NCBI RefSeq assembly: GCF_039542225.1
Contig: NZ_BAABHS010000021.1
Span: 1-64,000 of the forward strand
DNA from: Yinghuangia aomiensis
Lineage (GTDB): Bacteria; Actinomycetota; Actinomycetes; Streptomycetales; Streptomycetaceae
Direction: 5' to 3'
Length of the DNA stretch: 64,000 nucleotides
In this document: one piece after another, positions 51,052 to 59,196 of the stretch
How positions within the stretch are numbered: the first letter of the stretch is position 1
Layout: each line of letters starts with the position of its first letter
Translations under genes and position numbers: made by a program
The notes under the pieces: model-generated
Databases searched by the model: none
Told to the model about the DNA's origin: nothing
What the model saw: the letters and a program-made list of their open reading frames with translations, nothing else

Positions 51052-52424
51052 CCGGCTACCGCGATCTGTCCCTCTGGTTCGACACCCTCGACGAGGACGT
51101 CACGCCGCGGCCCCGCCTGTCCGGCGACCTCGACGTCGACGTGGCCATCGTCGGCGCCGGTTACACCGGCCTGTGGACCGCCTACTACCTCGCCGAAGCC
51201 GACCCGAGCCTGCGCATCGCCGTCCTGGAACGCGAATTCGCCGGCTTCGGCGCGTCCGGCCGCAACGGCGGCTGGTGCTCCGCGCTGTTCCCGGCAAGCC
51301 TCGCCAAGGTCGCCCGCACCAGCACCCGCGAACGGGCCATCGCCCAGCAGCGCGCCATGAACGCCACCGTCGACGAGGTCGGCCGGGTCGTCGAAGCCGA
51401 GGGCATCGACTGCGGCTTCACCAAGGGCGGCACGGTCATCCTCGCCCGCACCCACGTGCAGACCCGCCGCGCCTGGGACATGGTCGAGGACCAGCACGCG
51501 TGGGGCTTCGGCAAGGAGGACTTCCGCTACCTCGACGCCGACGAGGCCCGCGCCCGGGTCGGCGCCGCCGACGTCCTCGGCGGCGTCTACACCCCGCACA
51601 CCGCCGCCATCCAGCCCGCCAAGCTGGCCCGCGGCCTCGCCGAGGCCGTCGAACGCCGCGGCGTCGCGATCTACGAAGGCACCCCCGTCACCCTGATCGA
51701 CGACGGCGCCGCGGTCACCCCCTACGGCACCGTCCGCGCCGACGTCGTGGTCCGCGCCACCGAGGGCTACACCCCGGAACTCCCCGGCTTCCGCCGCGAC
51801 CTGGCACCGGTGTACTCGCTGATGATCGCCACCGAGCCGCTCCCGCAGGACATGTGGGACGAGATCGGGCTCGCCGAACGGGAGACGTTCAGCGACTTCC
51901 GGCACCTGATCGTCTACGGGCAGCGGACCTCCGACGGGCGGCTCGCGTTCGGCGGACGCGGCGCGCCGTACCACTACGGCTCGAAGGTCCGCCCCGAGTA
52001 CGACCGCAACGACCACGTGTTCGCCGAACTGCGACGCGTGCTGCGCGAGTTGTTCCCGGTCACCGCGGATGTGCCGATCAGCCACCAGTGGGGCGGCGCG
52101 CTCGGCGTCCCACGCGACTGGTTCGCGAGCTGCGGCATCGACCGGCACCGCAAGCTCGCCTGGGCGGGCGGCTACGTCGGCGACGGCGTCGGCACCACCA
52201 ACCTGGCCGGCCGCACCCTGGCCGACCTGATCCGCGACCAGTACACCGACCTGACCCGGCTCCCGTGGGTGCAGCACCGGTCGCCGCGCTGGGAGCCGGA
52301 GCCGCTGCGCTGGCTCGGTACCAACATCGGCCTGCGCGTCATGACAGCCGCCGACGGCGAGGAAGCCCGCACCAGGAAGAACTCGAAGCTCGCCCACGCG
52401 TTCGGACGGTTCCTCGGGCACTGA
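51048..52424 (+). CDS. FAD-dependent amine oxidoreductase, PuuB-like (copy 2)
   Basis: A 458-residue D-amino-acid-oxidase-family protein. It has VAIVGAGYTGLWTAYYLAEADPS, EREFAGFGASGRNGGWCSALFP and GYVGDGVGTTNLAGRTLADLI. It is paralogous to the enzyme at 28792 and is a good candidate for oxidising gamma-glutamylated or free polyamines. GTG at 51048 overlaps the stop of the PNPOx-like gene. A GC hairpin 27 bp after the stop ends the two-gene operon. Confidence 0.88.
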   Translation: MTGYRDLSLWFDTLDEDVTPRPRLSGDLDVDVAIVGAGYTGLWTAYYLAEADPSLRIAVLEREFAGFGASGRNGGWCSALFPASLAKVARTSTRERAIAQQRAMNATVDEVGRVVEAEGIDCGFTKGGTVILARTHVQTRRAWDMVEDQHAWGFGKEDFRYLDADEARARVGAADVLGGVYTPHTAAIQPAKLARGLAEAVERRGVAIYEGTPVTLIDDGAAVTPYGTVRADVVVRATEGYTPELPGFRRDLAPVYSLMIATEPLPQDMWDEIGLAERETFSDFRHLIVYGQRTSDGRLAFGGRGAPYHYGSKVRPEYDRNDHVFAELRRVLRELFPVTADVPISHQWGGALGVPRDWFASCGIDRHRKLAWAGGYVGDGVGTTNLAGRTLADLIRDQYTDLTRLPWVQHRSPRWEPEPLRWLGTNIGLRVMTAADGEEARTRKNSKLAHAFGRFLGH

Positions 52425-52451
52425 GGCCCGGCAACGGTCACGGGACCGTAC

Positions 52452-52492
52452 TGCGACGGTGCGGCAAGGGAACCCCCTGCCGCGCCGTCGCA
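52452..52492 (+). terminator. Hairpin terminator after the FAD oxidoreductase
   Basis: A long imperfect stem, 52452-52470 with 52475-52492, with one G-U pair and one bulged A around an AACC loop. Confidence 0.85.
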
Positions 52493-52510
52493 CGTTCCGC
52501 ACCCGGTGGC

Positions 52511-52541
52511 GCCGTGACGCCGTGACGCCGTGACGCCGTGA
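52511..52541. repeat. 8-bp tandem repeat (GCCGTGAC, about 4 copies)
   Basis: GCCGTGAC is repeated at 52511, 52519 and 52527, with a partial fourth copy to 52541, in the gap between two genes. Related AACCGTC copies follow. Probably a slippage product. Confidence 0.8.
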
Positions 52542-52575
52542 TCCGTCAGGCTCGAACCGTCGGGGCCGCGAACCG

Positions 52576-53421
52576 TCAGGCCGCGACGAAGCGCTCCCGC
52601 CAGAGCTCCAGCCACTCCGGTCGGGCCCCGGCCTTCACGAAGAACTCCCCCGCGCTGCCGTAGCGTTCCAGCACCGCGTCGAGGAACGCCTCCATCGACT
52701 CGGGTGCCGCGTCGCGCAGCGCCGCGGCGGCCGGCGTCCCGGGCTTGAGCCGCGGCTGGTTGGCGATGGCGTCGATGCGCCGGAACATCTCGTCGATGTG
52801 GATGCGCGTGGCCGCGTAGTCCGCCACGATCGCCGCCCGGTCCACGCCGACCGCGGACATCAGCAGCGCGACCAGCACGCCGGTGCGGTCCTTGCCCGCG
52901 GTGCAGTGCACCAGCGTCGGGCCCGCGGCGTCGTTCACCAGCAGCTCCAGCGCCCGTGCGAACGCGTCACGGCCGCGCTCGGCCATCGCCAGGTAGAGCC
53001 GGCCGGCCCCGTGCACGTCCACCGTCGCCAGGTCCAAGTCCGTGTCCTCGCCGAGGACATCGACCTGGCCCGACGATATGTCGCCGACCCCCGCGGGCGC
53101 CGCCCCGGGCTCGGTCGCCGCCTCGTTCGCCGCTTCCTCGGCGGCCGTGCCCGCGCGCCTCCCCAGCAACGGCAGCCGGTGCCGGGCGATCCCCGGCCAA
53201 TCCGCGACCGGCAGTCCCTCGCCGATCGACCGCAGGTCGAACACGTGCCGTACCCCGTAGTCGGACACCAGCCGGGCGACCGAGTCGGCGGTCAGCAAGT
53301 CCGGCGTCTCGCAACGCATCAGCACCCCCGAGCGGGTGCGCAGGCCGCCCGCGACGGGCAGTCCGCCCACATCGCGCGCGTTGAGCTGGTCGGGCAGATC
53401 GAGCCAGGCGACGTCGTGCAT
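52576..53421 (-). CDS. Protein tyrosine/serine phosphatase (copy 2)
   Basis: A 281-residue phosphatase. It has LNARDVGGLPVAGGLRTRSGVLMRCE, VFDLRSIGE and the catalytic P-loop VHCTAGKDRTG (C[X5]R). An Ala/Glu-rich insert occupies about residues 90-125. ATG at 53421 was preferred, removing eight upstream residues; GGGGAA precedes it. It is related to the enzyme at 25973 (VHCSAGKDRAG). Its neighbour is an ABC-type gene remnant, which gives no functional hint. Confidence 0.88.
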   Translation of the reverse strand: MHDVAWLDLPDQLNARDVGGLPVAGGLRTRSGVLMRCETPDLLTADSVARLVSDYGVRHVFDLRSIGEGLPVADWPGIARHRLPLLGRRAGTAAEEAANEAATEPGAAPAGVGDISSGQVDVLGEDTDLDLATVDVHGAGRLYLAMAERGRDAFARALELLVNDAAGPTLVHCTAGKDRTGVLVALLMSAVGVDRAAIVADYAATRIHIDEMFRRIDAIANQPRLKPGTPAAAALRDAAPESMEAFLDAVLERYGSAGEFFVKAGARPEWLELWRERFVAA

Positions 53422-53594
53422 GTGTTCCCCGTTCCTCCCCCGCACCCGGGCCTCCGCCCCGGAGACCCCCGGCGGCCATCATCGCCGCATCCACTCGTCC
53501 GGACCAGTGCCGGGCCCGGCCGTGCCCTCGTGTCGGCGCGGCTCGTTGCACTGCACGGGACGGGGGCGGACAGTCCTGTCCCGGAGGTAACGTT

Positions 53595-54410
53595 ATGGCC
53601 CTTTCACCCCGGCCGGCCCTTTCGCCCCGTGCGACACCGCCGCCCCGGACGGCCGGAGCGGGCGCGCGATCCGCCGTCCCGCACACCCCGGACCGCGGAT
53701 TCGCCGTCGCCGAAGACGGCACCCGCAATCCCGACAACGACGTGCTCCGCGCGCACGACGTCACCGTCACCCGCGGACCGGCGACGATCCTGCGCCGCAT
53801 GTCCGTCGGGATCCGCGCCGACGAGACGTTCGCCGTCACCGGCCCCACCGGCGCGGGCAAGTCCGCGCTGCTGGCCGTCCTTTCCGGGGTGATCGCCCCC
53901 GACGCGGGCCAAGTCTGGTTCAACGGCCGCCCGCTGCACACCCTCGGCGACCGGGCCCGCGGCGAACTCCGGCGCACCCACTTCGGCATGCTCGACGGCC
54001 GCGCCCGGCTGATGCCCGAACTCACCGTGCTGGAGAACGTCGCGCTGCCGCTGCTCCTCGAACCCGGCACCCGCGGCACCGCGTTCGCCGCCGCCCGGCA
54101 CTGGATGGGCCGCCTCGACGTGCTCGACCACGCCGACCAACGTCCGCACCAACTGCCGCCCGCACTGCTGCGCCGCATCGCCGTCGCCCGTGCCTTGGTC
54201 GTCCGGCCCGACGTGGTCTTCGCCGACGAGCCCGGACTAGGCCTGCACGGCGCCGAACTCGACCACCTCATGCGCATCCTGGTCAGCGCGTCGCGCTCGC
54301 ACGGCATCGCGCTCGTGCTCGCCACCGACGACCCCCAGGTCGCCCGGCACGCGGACCGGACGCTCGAACTCCGCGACGGACGCCCCGCCCCGGTGCGCAC
54401 CGACGCCTGA
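53595..54410 (+). CDS. Degenerate ABC-type ATPase (MacB/LolD-like)
   Basis: A 271-residue ABC domain after a 50-residue disordered extension. Walker A GPTGAGKSA and Walker B VVFADEP are intact. The signature LSGGQ is replaced by LPPAL (QLPPALLRRIAVARAL), the Q-loop glutamine is replaced (GMLDGRARLMPELT), and the switch His is Asp (LATDDPQVA). Such changes usually abolish ATP hydrolysis. It is followed by a frame-disrupted permease fragment, so the exporter appears to be decaying. The start could lie further in, at about residue 50. Confidence 0.75.
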   Translation: MALSPRPALSPRATPPPRTAGAGARSAVPHTPDRGFAVAEDGTRNPDNDVLRAHDVTVTRGPATILRRMSVGIRADETFAVTGPTGAGKSALLAVLSGVIAPDAGQVWFNGRPLHTLGDRARGELRRTHFGMLDGRARLMPELTVLENVALPLLLEPGTRGTAFAAARHWMGRLDVLDHADQRPHQLPPALLRRIAVARALVVRPDVVFADEPGLGLHGAELDHLMRILVSASRSHGIALVLATDDPQVARHADRTLELRDGRPAPVRTDA

Positions 54411-54427
54411 CGCGGCCGGAGCGCCCG

Positions 54428-54789
54428 GTGATCCGCATCGTGCTCGGCAATCTGCGTTCGGGAACACCCGCGGACCACGCGCGCCTGGCCCAGCACGGCA
54501 CTCGTAGCCGCCGTCGGCACGGTCCTGCCGCTGTGCGCGACGGCCTGCGCTACCGCCGGAAACGCCCTCGTCGGACCGGTCTCGGCGGCTGTCCTGGTAC
54601 TCGGCACGACCGCGCAACCGGCCGCGCGTCCCGGTATCGGGCCATGCGGTCGCCACGGGGACCACCCTGCCGGTCGTGCCGGTCGGAGCGGCGGCGGCCG
54701 ACGTGGTCCTGGCGACCCGGCGGCCGGTCCGCGAGGGCGTCGCCGTGATCTTCCTGCGAGGTTCCTGGGGACGCTTATCGCCCTCTTAG
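54428..54789 (+). pseudogene. Remnant of an FtsX-type ABC permease, at least two frameshifts
   Basis: Starting 17 bp after the ABC gene stop, a GTG opens MIRIVLGNLRSG in one frame. A clear transmembrane-like helix continues in the next frame from 54486 (LVAAVGTVLPLCATACATAG and on to SAAVLVLGTTA), and from about 54646 a third frame reads AVATGTTLPVVPVG to the TAG at 54787. No single frame is sensible throughout. The length (about 120 codons) is far short of an 800-residue permease, so it is truncated as well as frameshifted. Confidence 0.7.
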
Positions 54790-54953
54790 GTCCCGTGCGC
54801 GACAGTTGACTCAGTGCCGCCCCGCCGGACTCTTGTCACCCCCGGACGGGACCTCGGTGGAGGCGGCGCGACCAGACCGCCCGCGGGCAGGATGCGGGCC
54901 AGGTCCGGCGAGAACGTCCCGGGCAGTGCGTGGCCCCGGTGACGGAAACACGA

Positions 54954-54990
54954 CCGGGCCGCCGTGGAAGGGGACGCCACGGCGGTCCGG
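54954..54990. terminator. Hairpin terminator between the ABC remnant and rlmN
   Basis: A 14-bp stem with one G-U pair, 54954-54967 with 54977-54990, followed on the plus strand by a T-rich tail (CTGTGTTGTTTT). It can end both the ABC remnant and rlmN transcripts. The rest of 54790-55087 holds no supported gene. Confidence 0.85.
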
Positions 54991-55087
54991 CTGTGTTGTT
55001 TTCCGGCGTTTTTCGGGTGCTGCACCGGCCCCTTGGCGGGGTGTGCCGCCGAGTGCGTGCGTGCCGTCCGGCTCGGACTTCCGCGGC

Positions 55088-56191
55088 TCAGACTTCCGCG
55101 GCCGCGAGCTGCCCGCACGCGCCGTCGATGTCCCGGCCGCGGGTGTCGCGGACGGTCACCGGCACCCCGTGGGCCTCCAGCATCCGCACGAACTGGTCCT
55201 GGCGCTCCTGCGTCGACGCCGTCCACTTCGAACCCGGGGTCGGGTTGAGCGGGATCAGGTTGACGTGCGCGAGATGGTTGCGCAGCCGCTTGCCGAGCAG
55301 GTCGGCGCGCCAGGCCTGGTCGTTGATGTCCTTGATCAGCGCGTATTCGATCGACACGCGGCGCCCGGTCTGGTCCGTGTACCGCCACGCGGCGTCCAGC
55401 ACCTCGCGGACCGGCCAGCGGGTGTTGACCGGCACGAGGGTGTCGCGCAGTTCGTCGTCCGGGGCGTGCAGCGACAGCGCGAGCGTCACGCTCAGGCCCT
55501 CGTCGGCGAGCTTGTGCATCGCGGGCACCAGGCCGACCGTCGAGACGGTGACCGACCGCTGCGAGATGCCGAGCCCGTCCGGGGACGGGTCGGTGAGGCG
55601 CCGCACCGCGCCGAGGACCGCCTTGTAGTTGGCGAGCGGTTCGCCCATGCCCATGAAGACGATGTTGCTGACCCGGCCGGGCCCGCCCGGCACGTCGCCG
55701 CGCTGCAGCGCGCGAGCGCCCGCGACGACCTGCTCGACGATCTCCGCGGTCGACAGGTTGCGGGTGAGCCCCGCCTGGCCGGTGGCGCAGAACGGGCAGT
55801 TCATGCCGCAGCCGGCCTGCGACGACACGCACATCGTCGCCCGGTCCGGGTAGCGCATGAGGACGGACTCGACGAGCGTGCCGTCGAACAGCTTCCACAG
55901 CGTCTTGCGGGTCGCGCCGCCGTCGCACGCGATGTCGCGGACGGACGTCATCAGCTCGGGCATGAGTTCGCCGGCCAGCCGCTCGCGCAGCGCGGCGGGC
56001 ATGTCCGTCCACTGCGCCGGGTCGTCGGCGAGCCGGGCGAAGTAGTGGCGGGACAGCTGCCCGGCGCGGAACGGCTTCTCTCCGAGCGCGGCGACGGCCT
56101 CGCGGCGCTCGTCGGGCGAGAGGTCGGCAAGGTGGCGCGGCGGCTTGGCGCGGCGCGGGGCGGCGAAGGTCAGCTCTCCTGGCTTGGGCAT
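55088..56191 (-). CDS. rlmN: 23S rRNA (adenine(2503)-C2)-methyltransferase RlmN
   Basis: A 367-residue radical-SAM methylase that modifies A2503 of 23S rRNA and A37 of some tRNAs. The radical-SAM CxxxCxxC is CGMNCPFC, preceded by TMCVSSQAG. FMGMGEPLANY, VTVSTVGLVPAM, SLHAPDDELRDTLVPVN, YALIKDINDQ and the C-terminal DIDGACGQL with the catalytic Cys are all present. It lies in the conserved rpsB-tsf-pyrH-frr-cdsA-rlmN run, 117 bp after cdsA. Confidence 0.96.
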   Translation of the reverse strand: MPKPGELTFAAPRRAKPPRHLADLSPDERREAVAALGEKPFRAGQLSRHYFARLADDPAQWTDMPAALRERLAGELMPELMTSVRDIACDGGATRKTLWKLFDGTLVESVLMRYPDRATMCVSSQAGCGMNCPFCATGQAGLTRNLSTAEIVEQVVAGARALQRGDVPGGPGRVSNIVFMGMGEPLANYKAVLGAVRRLTDPSPDGLGISQRSVTVSTVGLVPAMHKLADEGLSVTLALSLHAPDDELRDTLVPVNTRWPVREVLDAAWRYTDQTGRRVSIEYALIKDINDQAWRADLLGKRLRNHLAHVNLIPLNPTPGSKWTASTQERQDQFVRMLEAHGVPVTVRDTRGRDIDGACGQLAAAEV

Positions 56192-56308
56192 GATTCATCC
56201 AGTGTCGCAGGTCCGAACGGGTGCTTTTGCCGCCGCACGCCGAGCCCGGTCCGCCGTCGCCCCGCGCCGCGTCCGCCGCCCCTGCCGCGTCTGTCCCGTC
56301 CGCCGCGC

Positions 56309-57679
56309 CTAGAGGAAGATCTCCAGCAGCAGCCACACCGCGGGCGCGGACGCCAGCAGCGAGTCCAGCCGGTCCATCACACCGCCGTGCCCGGGCAGCA
56401 GGTCGCCCATGTCCTTGACGCCGAGATCGCGCTTGATCATCGACTCGACGAGGTCGCCGAGCGCCGCGGTGGCCGCGACGGCGGCACCGAGCAGCGCGCC
56501 TTGCCACCACTGGCCGTCGAGCATCAGCGTCAGGGACAGCGCCCCCGCGACCGCGCAGGTCGCGACCGCGCCGGCGAAGCCTTCCCAGGTCTTTCCGGGG
56601 CTGATGGTCGGCGCCATCTTGTGCTTGCCGAACAGCACGCCTGCCGCATACGCGCCGGTGTCGCTGCACACCACGGCAAGGAAGAAGACCAGGACCCGCT
56701 TGGCCCCGTCGTCGTCGGCGAGCATCAGCACCGCGAACGACGCCAGGAACGGCAGGTAGAACACCGAGAAGACACCGGCCGCGGTGTCCCGCAGGTAGTC
56801 CTCCGGCCCCTCGGTCATCCGCCAGATCATCACCGCGAGCGCGGTGAGCGCTGTGGCGATGCCGAGCCCCTCGGGTCCCCGCGCGTAGGCCGCGATCAGC
56901 ATCGCGATCGAGCCGACACCCAACGGCACCAGGGGCACGTTCGCCGCGCCCGCGCCGCCGTGGCCGCGCTTCAGCGCACCCGACAGCTCCCACAGGCCGA
57001 TCAGCACGGCCAGAATCACGATCCCGACGAAGATCACCGGGACCGTCAGCAGAGATACGACGATCGCCGCACCGAGGCCGACGCCCACGCCGATCGCGGC
57101 GGGCAGGTTGCGGCCCGCCCGGCTCTTCTTCGGCTGGGCAGGCCGTCCGGACTCGCCGCCGGAGTGCTCCGGCCGGTCGGTCACGAGCGTCCCCGCGGAC
57201 ACCGGAGGGCGCGCGGGCTGCGGAGGCGTGGGCGGCACGGCGCCGGGATCGGCGGGCGGGCGCACGCCGGGATCCGCGACCGGCAGGTACGCGGTGTGCT
57301 GAACGTCGTCTGCAGTGTCCGCACCACCCGTGTCGCCCGTGCCGGGCGCTTCGCCGAATCCGTCGCCGTACACGCCACCGTGGGGGTCTACCCCGCCCGC
57401 GGCGCCCGGGTGCTGCTGCGCCCGGGTGGAACCGGCGTCGCCGCCGACCGCCCAATCGTCCGCGGGCGGACCGCCCGGGACGGGCCCGGGCGCACTCGCG
57501 GCCATGCCCGCCGGGTCGGCGGGCATCGCCGGGATCACCTGGGTACGCAGCGCGTCCGCGTCCTGTGTGCCGTAGGGGTCCGGCGCCTGCACGGCCTGGC
57601 CCGCCCACGGGTCGTACGGTTGGAACGGGCCGGGTCCGGAGTCGGGCTCCGGAGCGCCGCCCCAGGTGGAGTTGTTCAT
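56309..57679 (-). CDS. cdsA: Phosphatidate cytidylyltransferase with a long disordered N-terminus
   Basis: A 456-residue enzyme that makes CDP-diacylglycerol, the precursor of phospholipids. The C-terminal part (about 190-456) has many hydrophobic helices and the CDP-alcohol signature SPGKTWEGFAGAV with GDLVESMIKRDLGVKDMGDLLPGHGGVMDRLDSL. The first 185 residues are Pro/Gly/Ala/Asp-rich and lack family similarity, a cytoplasmic extension common in Streptomyces CdsA but long here. The ATG overlaps the frr stop by one base. Confidence 0.93.
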   Translation of the reverse strand: MNNSTWGGAPEPDSGPGPFQPYDPWAGQAVQAPDPYGTQDADALRTQVIPAMPADPAGMAASAPGPVPGGPPADDWAVGGDAGSTRAQQHPGAAGGVDPHGGVYGDGFGEAPGTGDTGGADTADDVQHTAYLPVADPGVRPPADPGAVPPTPPQPARPPVSAGTLVTDRPEHSGGESGRPAQPKKSRAGRNLPAAIGVGVGLGAAIVVSLLTVPVIFVGIVILAVLIGLWELSGALKRGHGGAGAANVPLVPLGVGSIAMLIAAYARGPEGLGIATALTALAVMIWRMTEGPEDYLRDTAAGVFSVFYLPFLASFAVLMLADDDGAKRVLVFFLAVVCSDTGAYAAGVLFGKHKMAPTISPGKTWEGFAGAVATCAVAGALSLTLMLDGQWWQGALLGAAVAATAALGDLVESMIKRDLGVKDMGDLLPGHGGVMDRLDSLLASAPAVWLLLEIFL

Positions 57680-58236
57680 CAGACCTCGAGCAGCTCGGCT
57701 TCCTTGTGCTTCAGCAGCTCGTCGACCTGCACGACGTACCGGTGGGTGGTGTCGTCCAGTTCCTTCTCGGCGCGGCGCACCTCGTCCTCGCCGGACTCGC
57801 CGTCCTTGACGAGCTTGTCGAGGGTCTCCTTGGCCTTGCGGCGCACGGCGCGGATGGAGATCCGCGAGTCCTCGGCCTTGCCGCGGGCGACCTTGATGAA
57901 CTCCTTGCGGCGTTCCTCGGTCAGCTGCGGGAAGACGATGCGGATGACCTTGCCGTCGTCGGTCGGGTTGACGCCGAGGTCCGAGTCGCGGATCGCCTTG
58001 ATGATGGCGTTCGTGGAGCCCTTGTCGAACGGCGTCACGAGCACCATGCGGGGCTCGGGCGTGGCGAACGACGCCAGCTGGTTCACCGGCGTCATGGCGC
58101 CGTAGTAGTCCACGACGATCTTGTTGAACATCGACGGGTGCGCACGCCCGGTGCGGATGGCCGCGAAATCGTCCTTGGCGACGGAGACGGCCTTCTCCAT
58201 CTTCTCCTCGGCTTCGAGGAGGGTCTCATCGATCAC
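57679..58236 (-). CDS. frr: Ribosome recycling factor
   Basis: A 185-residue protein of standard length. It has AVSVAKDDFAAIRTGRAHPSMF, GAMTPVNQLASF, and the C-terminal IRAVRRKAKETLDKL and EDEVRRAEKELDDTTHRYV helices typical of Frr. With EF-G it splits post-termination ribosomes. Start ATG at 58236. It lies 36 bp after pyrH and overlaps cdsA by one base, so the three are transcribed together. Confidence 0.97.
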   Translation of the reverse strand: MIDETLLEAEEKMEKAVSVAKDDFAAIRTGRAHPSMFNKIVVDYYGAMTPVNQLASFATPEPRMVLVTPFDKGSTNAIIKAIRDSDLGVNPTDDGKVIRIVFPQLTEERRKEFIKVARGKAEDSRISIRAVRRKAKETLDKLVKDGESGEDEVRRAEKELDDTTHRYVVQVDELLKHKEAELLEV

Positions 58237-58272
58237 GTCTCGGCTCCTGTCCCGGTCCGGTGTCGCCGTGGC

Positions 58273-59136
58273 TCAGCCGTTGGTCCGGCTGATCAGGGTG
58301 CCGATCTTCTCACCTCGCACGGCGCGGGCGATGTTGCCCTCGACCAGCAGGTTGAACACGACGATCGGCAGTTTGTTGTCCATGCACAGGCTGATGGCCG
58401 TGGCGTCGGCGACCTTCAGCTCGCGGGCGAGCACCTCGGCGTGGTCCAAAGCGTCGAACAGGACCGCGCCGGGGTTGGTCTTCGGGTCGGAGTCGTAGAC
58501 GCCGTCCACGCCCTTGGCCATGAGGATGGCCGACGCGTCGATCTCCAGGGCCCGCTGTGCGGCGGTGGTGTCGGTGGAGAAGTACGGCATGCCCATACCC
58601 GCGCCGAAGATCACCACGCGGCCCTTCTCCAGGTGCCGCACGGCACGGCGCGGGATGTACGGCTCCGCGACCTGGCCCATGGTGATCGCGGTCTGGACCC
58701 GGGTGTCGATGCCGAGCTTCTCCAGGAAGTCCTGGAGGGCAAGGCAGTTCATCACGGTGCCGAGCATGCCCATGTAGTCCGAGCGGGCCCGGTCCATGCC
58801 GCGGACCTGGAGTTCGGCGCCGCGGAAGAAGTTGCCGCCGCCGATGACGATGGCGACCTGGGTGCCAAGGCGCACGACCTCGGCGATCTGGCGGGCGATG
58901 CCCTGCACCACGTCCGGGTCGACGCCGAGTCCGCCGCCGCCGGCGAACGCCTCGCCGGACAGCTTCAGCAGGACGCGCCGCCGGTACGCCTGCGCGTCGA
59001 TGTCTCCGGTCGCCCCGGTCGTCGGCTCGGACGACAAAGGGGCCGCCCCCGTTTCGGTTTCCTGCACGGGTCCCTCCACGGAAGTGGCCTCCTCGTCGTT
59101 CCCGGTTTCCGGGGCCGGTGCTCCGGCCCCGGACAC
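58273..59136 (-). CDS. pyrH: UMP kinase
   Basis: A 287-residue UMP kinase (UMP + ATP to UDP). The catalytic fold starts at about residue 50 with RRVLLKLSGEAFAGGGGLGVDP, then IVIGGGNFFRGAEL, DYMGMLGTVMNCLALQDFLE, GQVAEPYIPRRAVRHLEKGRVVIF and AILMAKGVDGVYDSDP. The 45-residue Glu/Thr/Pro-rich N-terminus is longer than usual. GTG at 59136 is the upstream start and is uncertain; starts closer to residue 45 are possible. Hexameric, GTP-activated in relatives. Confidence 0.94.
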   Translation of the reverse strand: MSGAGAPAPETGNDEEATSVEGPVQETETGAAPLSSEPTTGATGDIDAQAYRRRVLLKLSGEAFAGGGGLGVDPDVVQGIARQIAEVVRLGTQVAIVIGGGNFFRGAELQVRGMDRARSDYMGMLGTVMNCLALQDFLEKLGIDTRVQTAITMGQVAEPYIPRRAVRHLEKGRVVIFGAGMGMPYFSTDTTAAQRALEIDASAILMAKGVDGVYDSDPKTNPGAVLFDALDHAEVLARELKVADATAISLCMDNKLPIVVFNLLVEGNIARAVRGEKIGTLISRTNG

Positions 59137-59196
59137 CTGTTTACCGCTGGTGTCGCTCGTGTTCCGGGGTTATGCCCGAAACGGCTGGTCGGACGC

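Noticed and set aside
52511..52541. CRISPR array from the short GCCGTGAC repeats
   Set aside because: The repeats are 8 bp, contiguous and without spacers; this is a simple tandem repeat.
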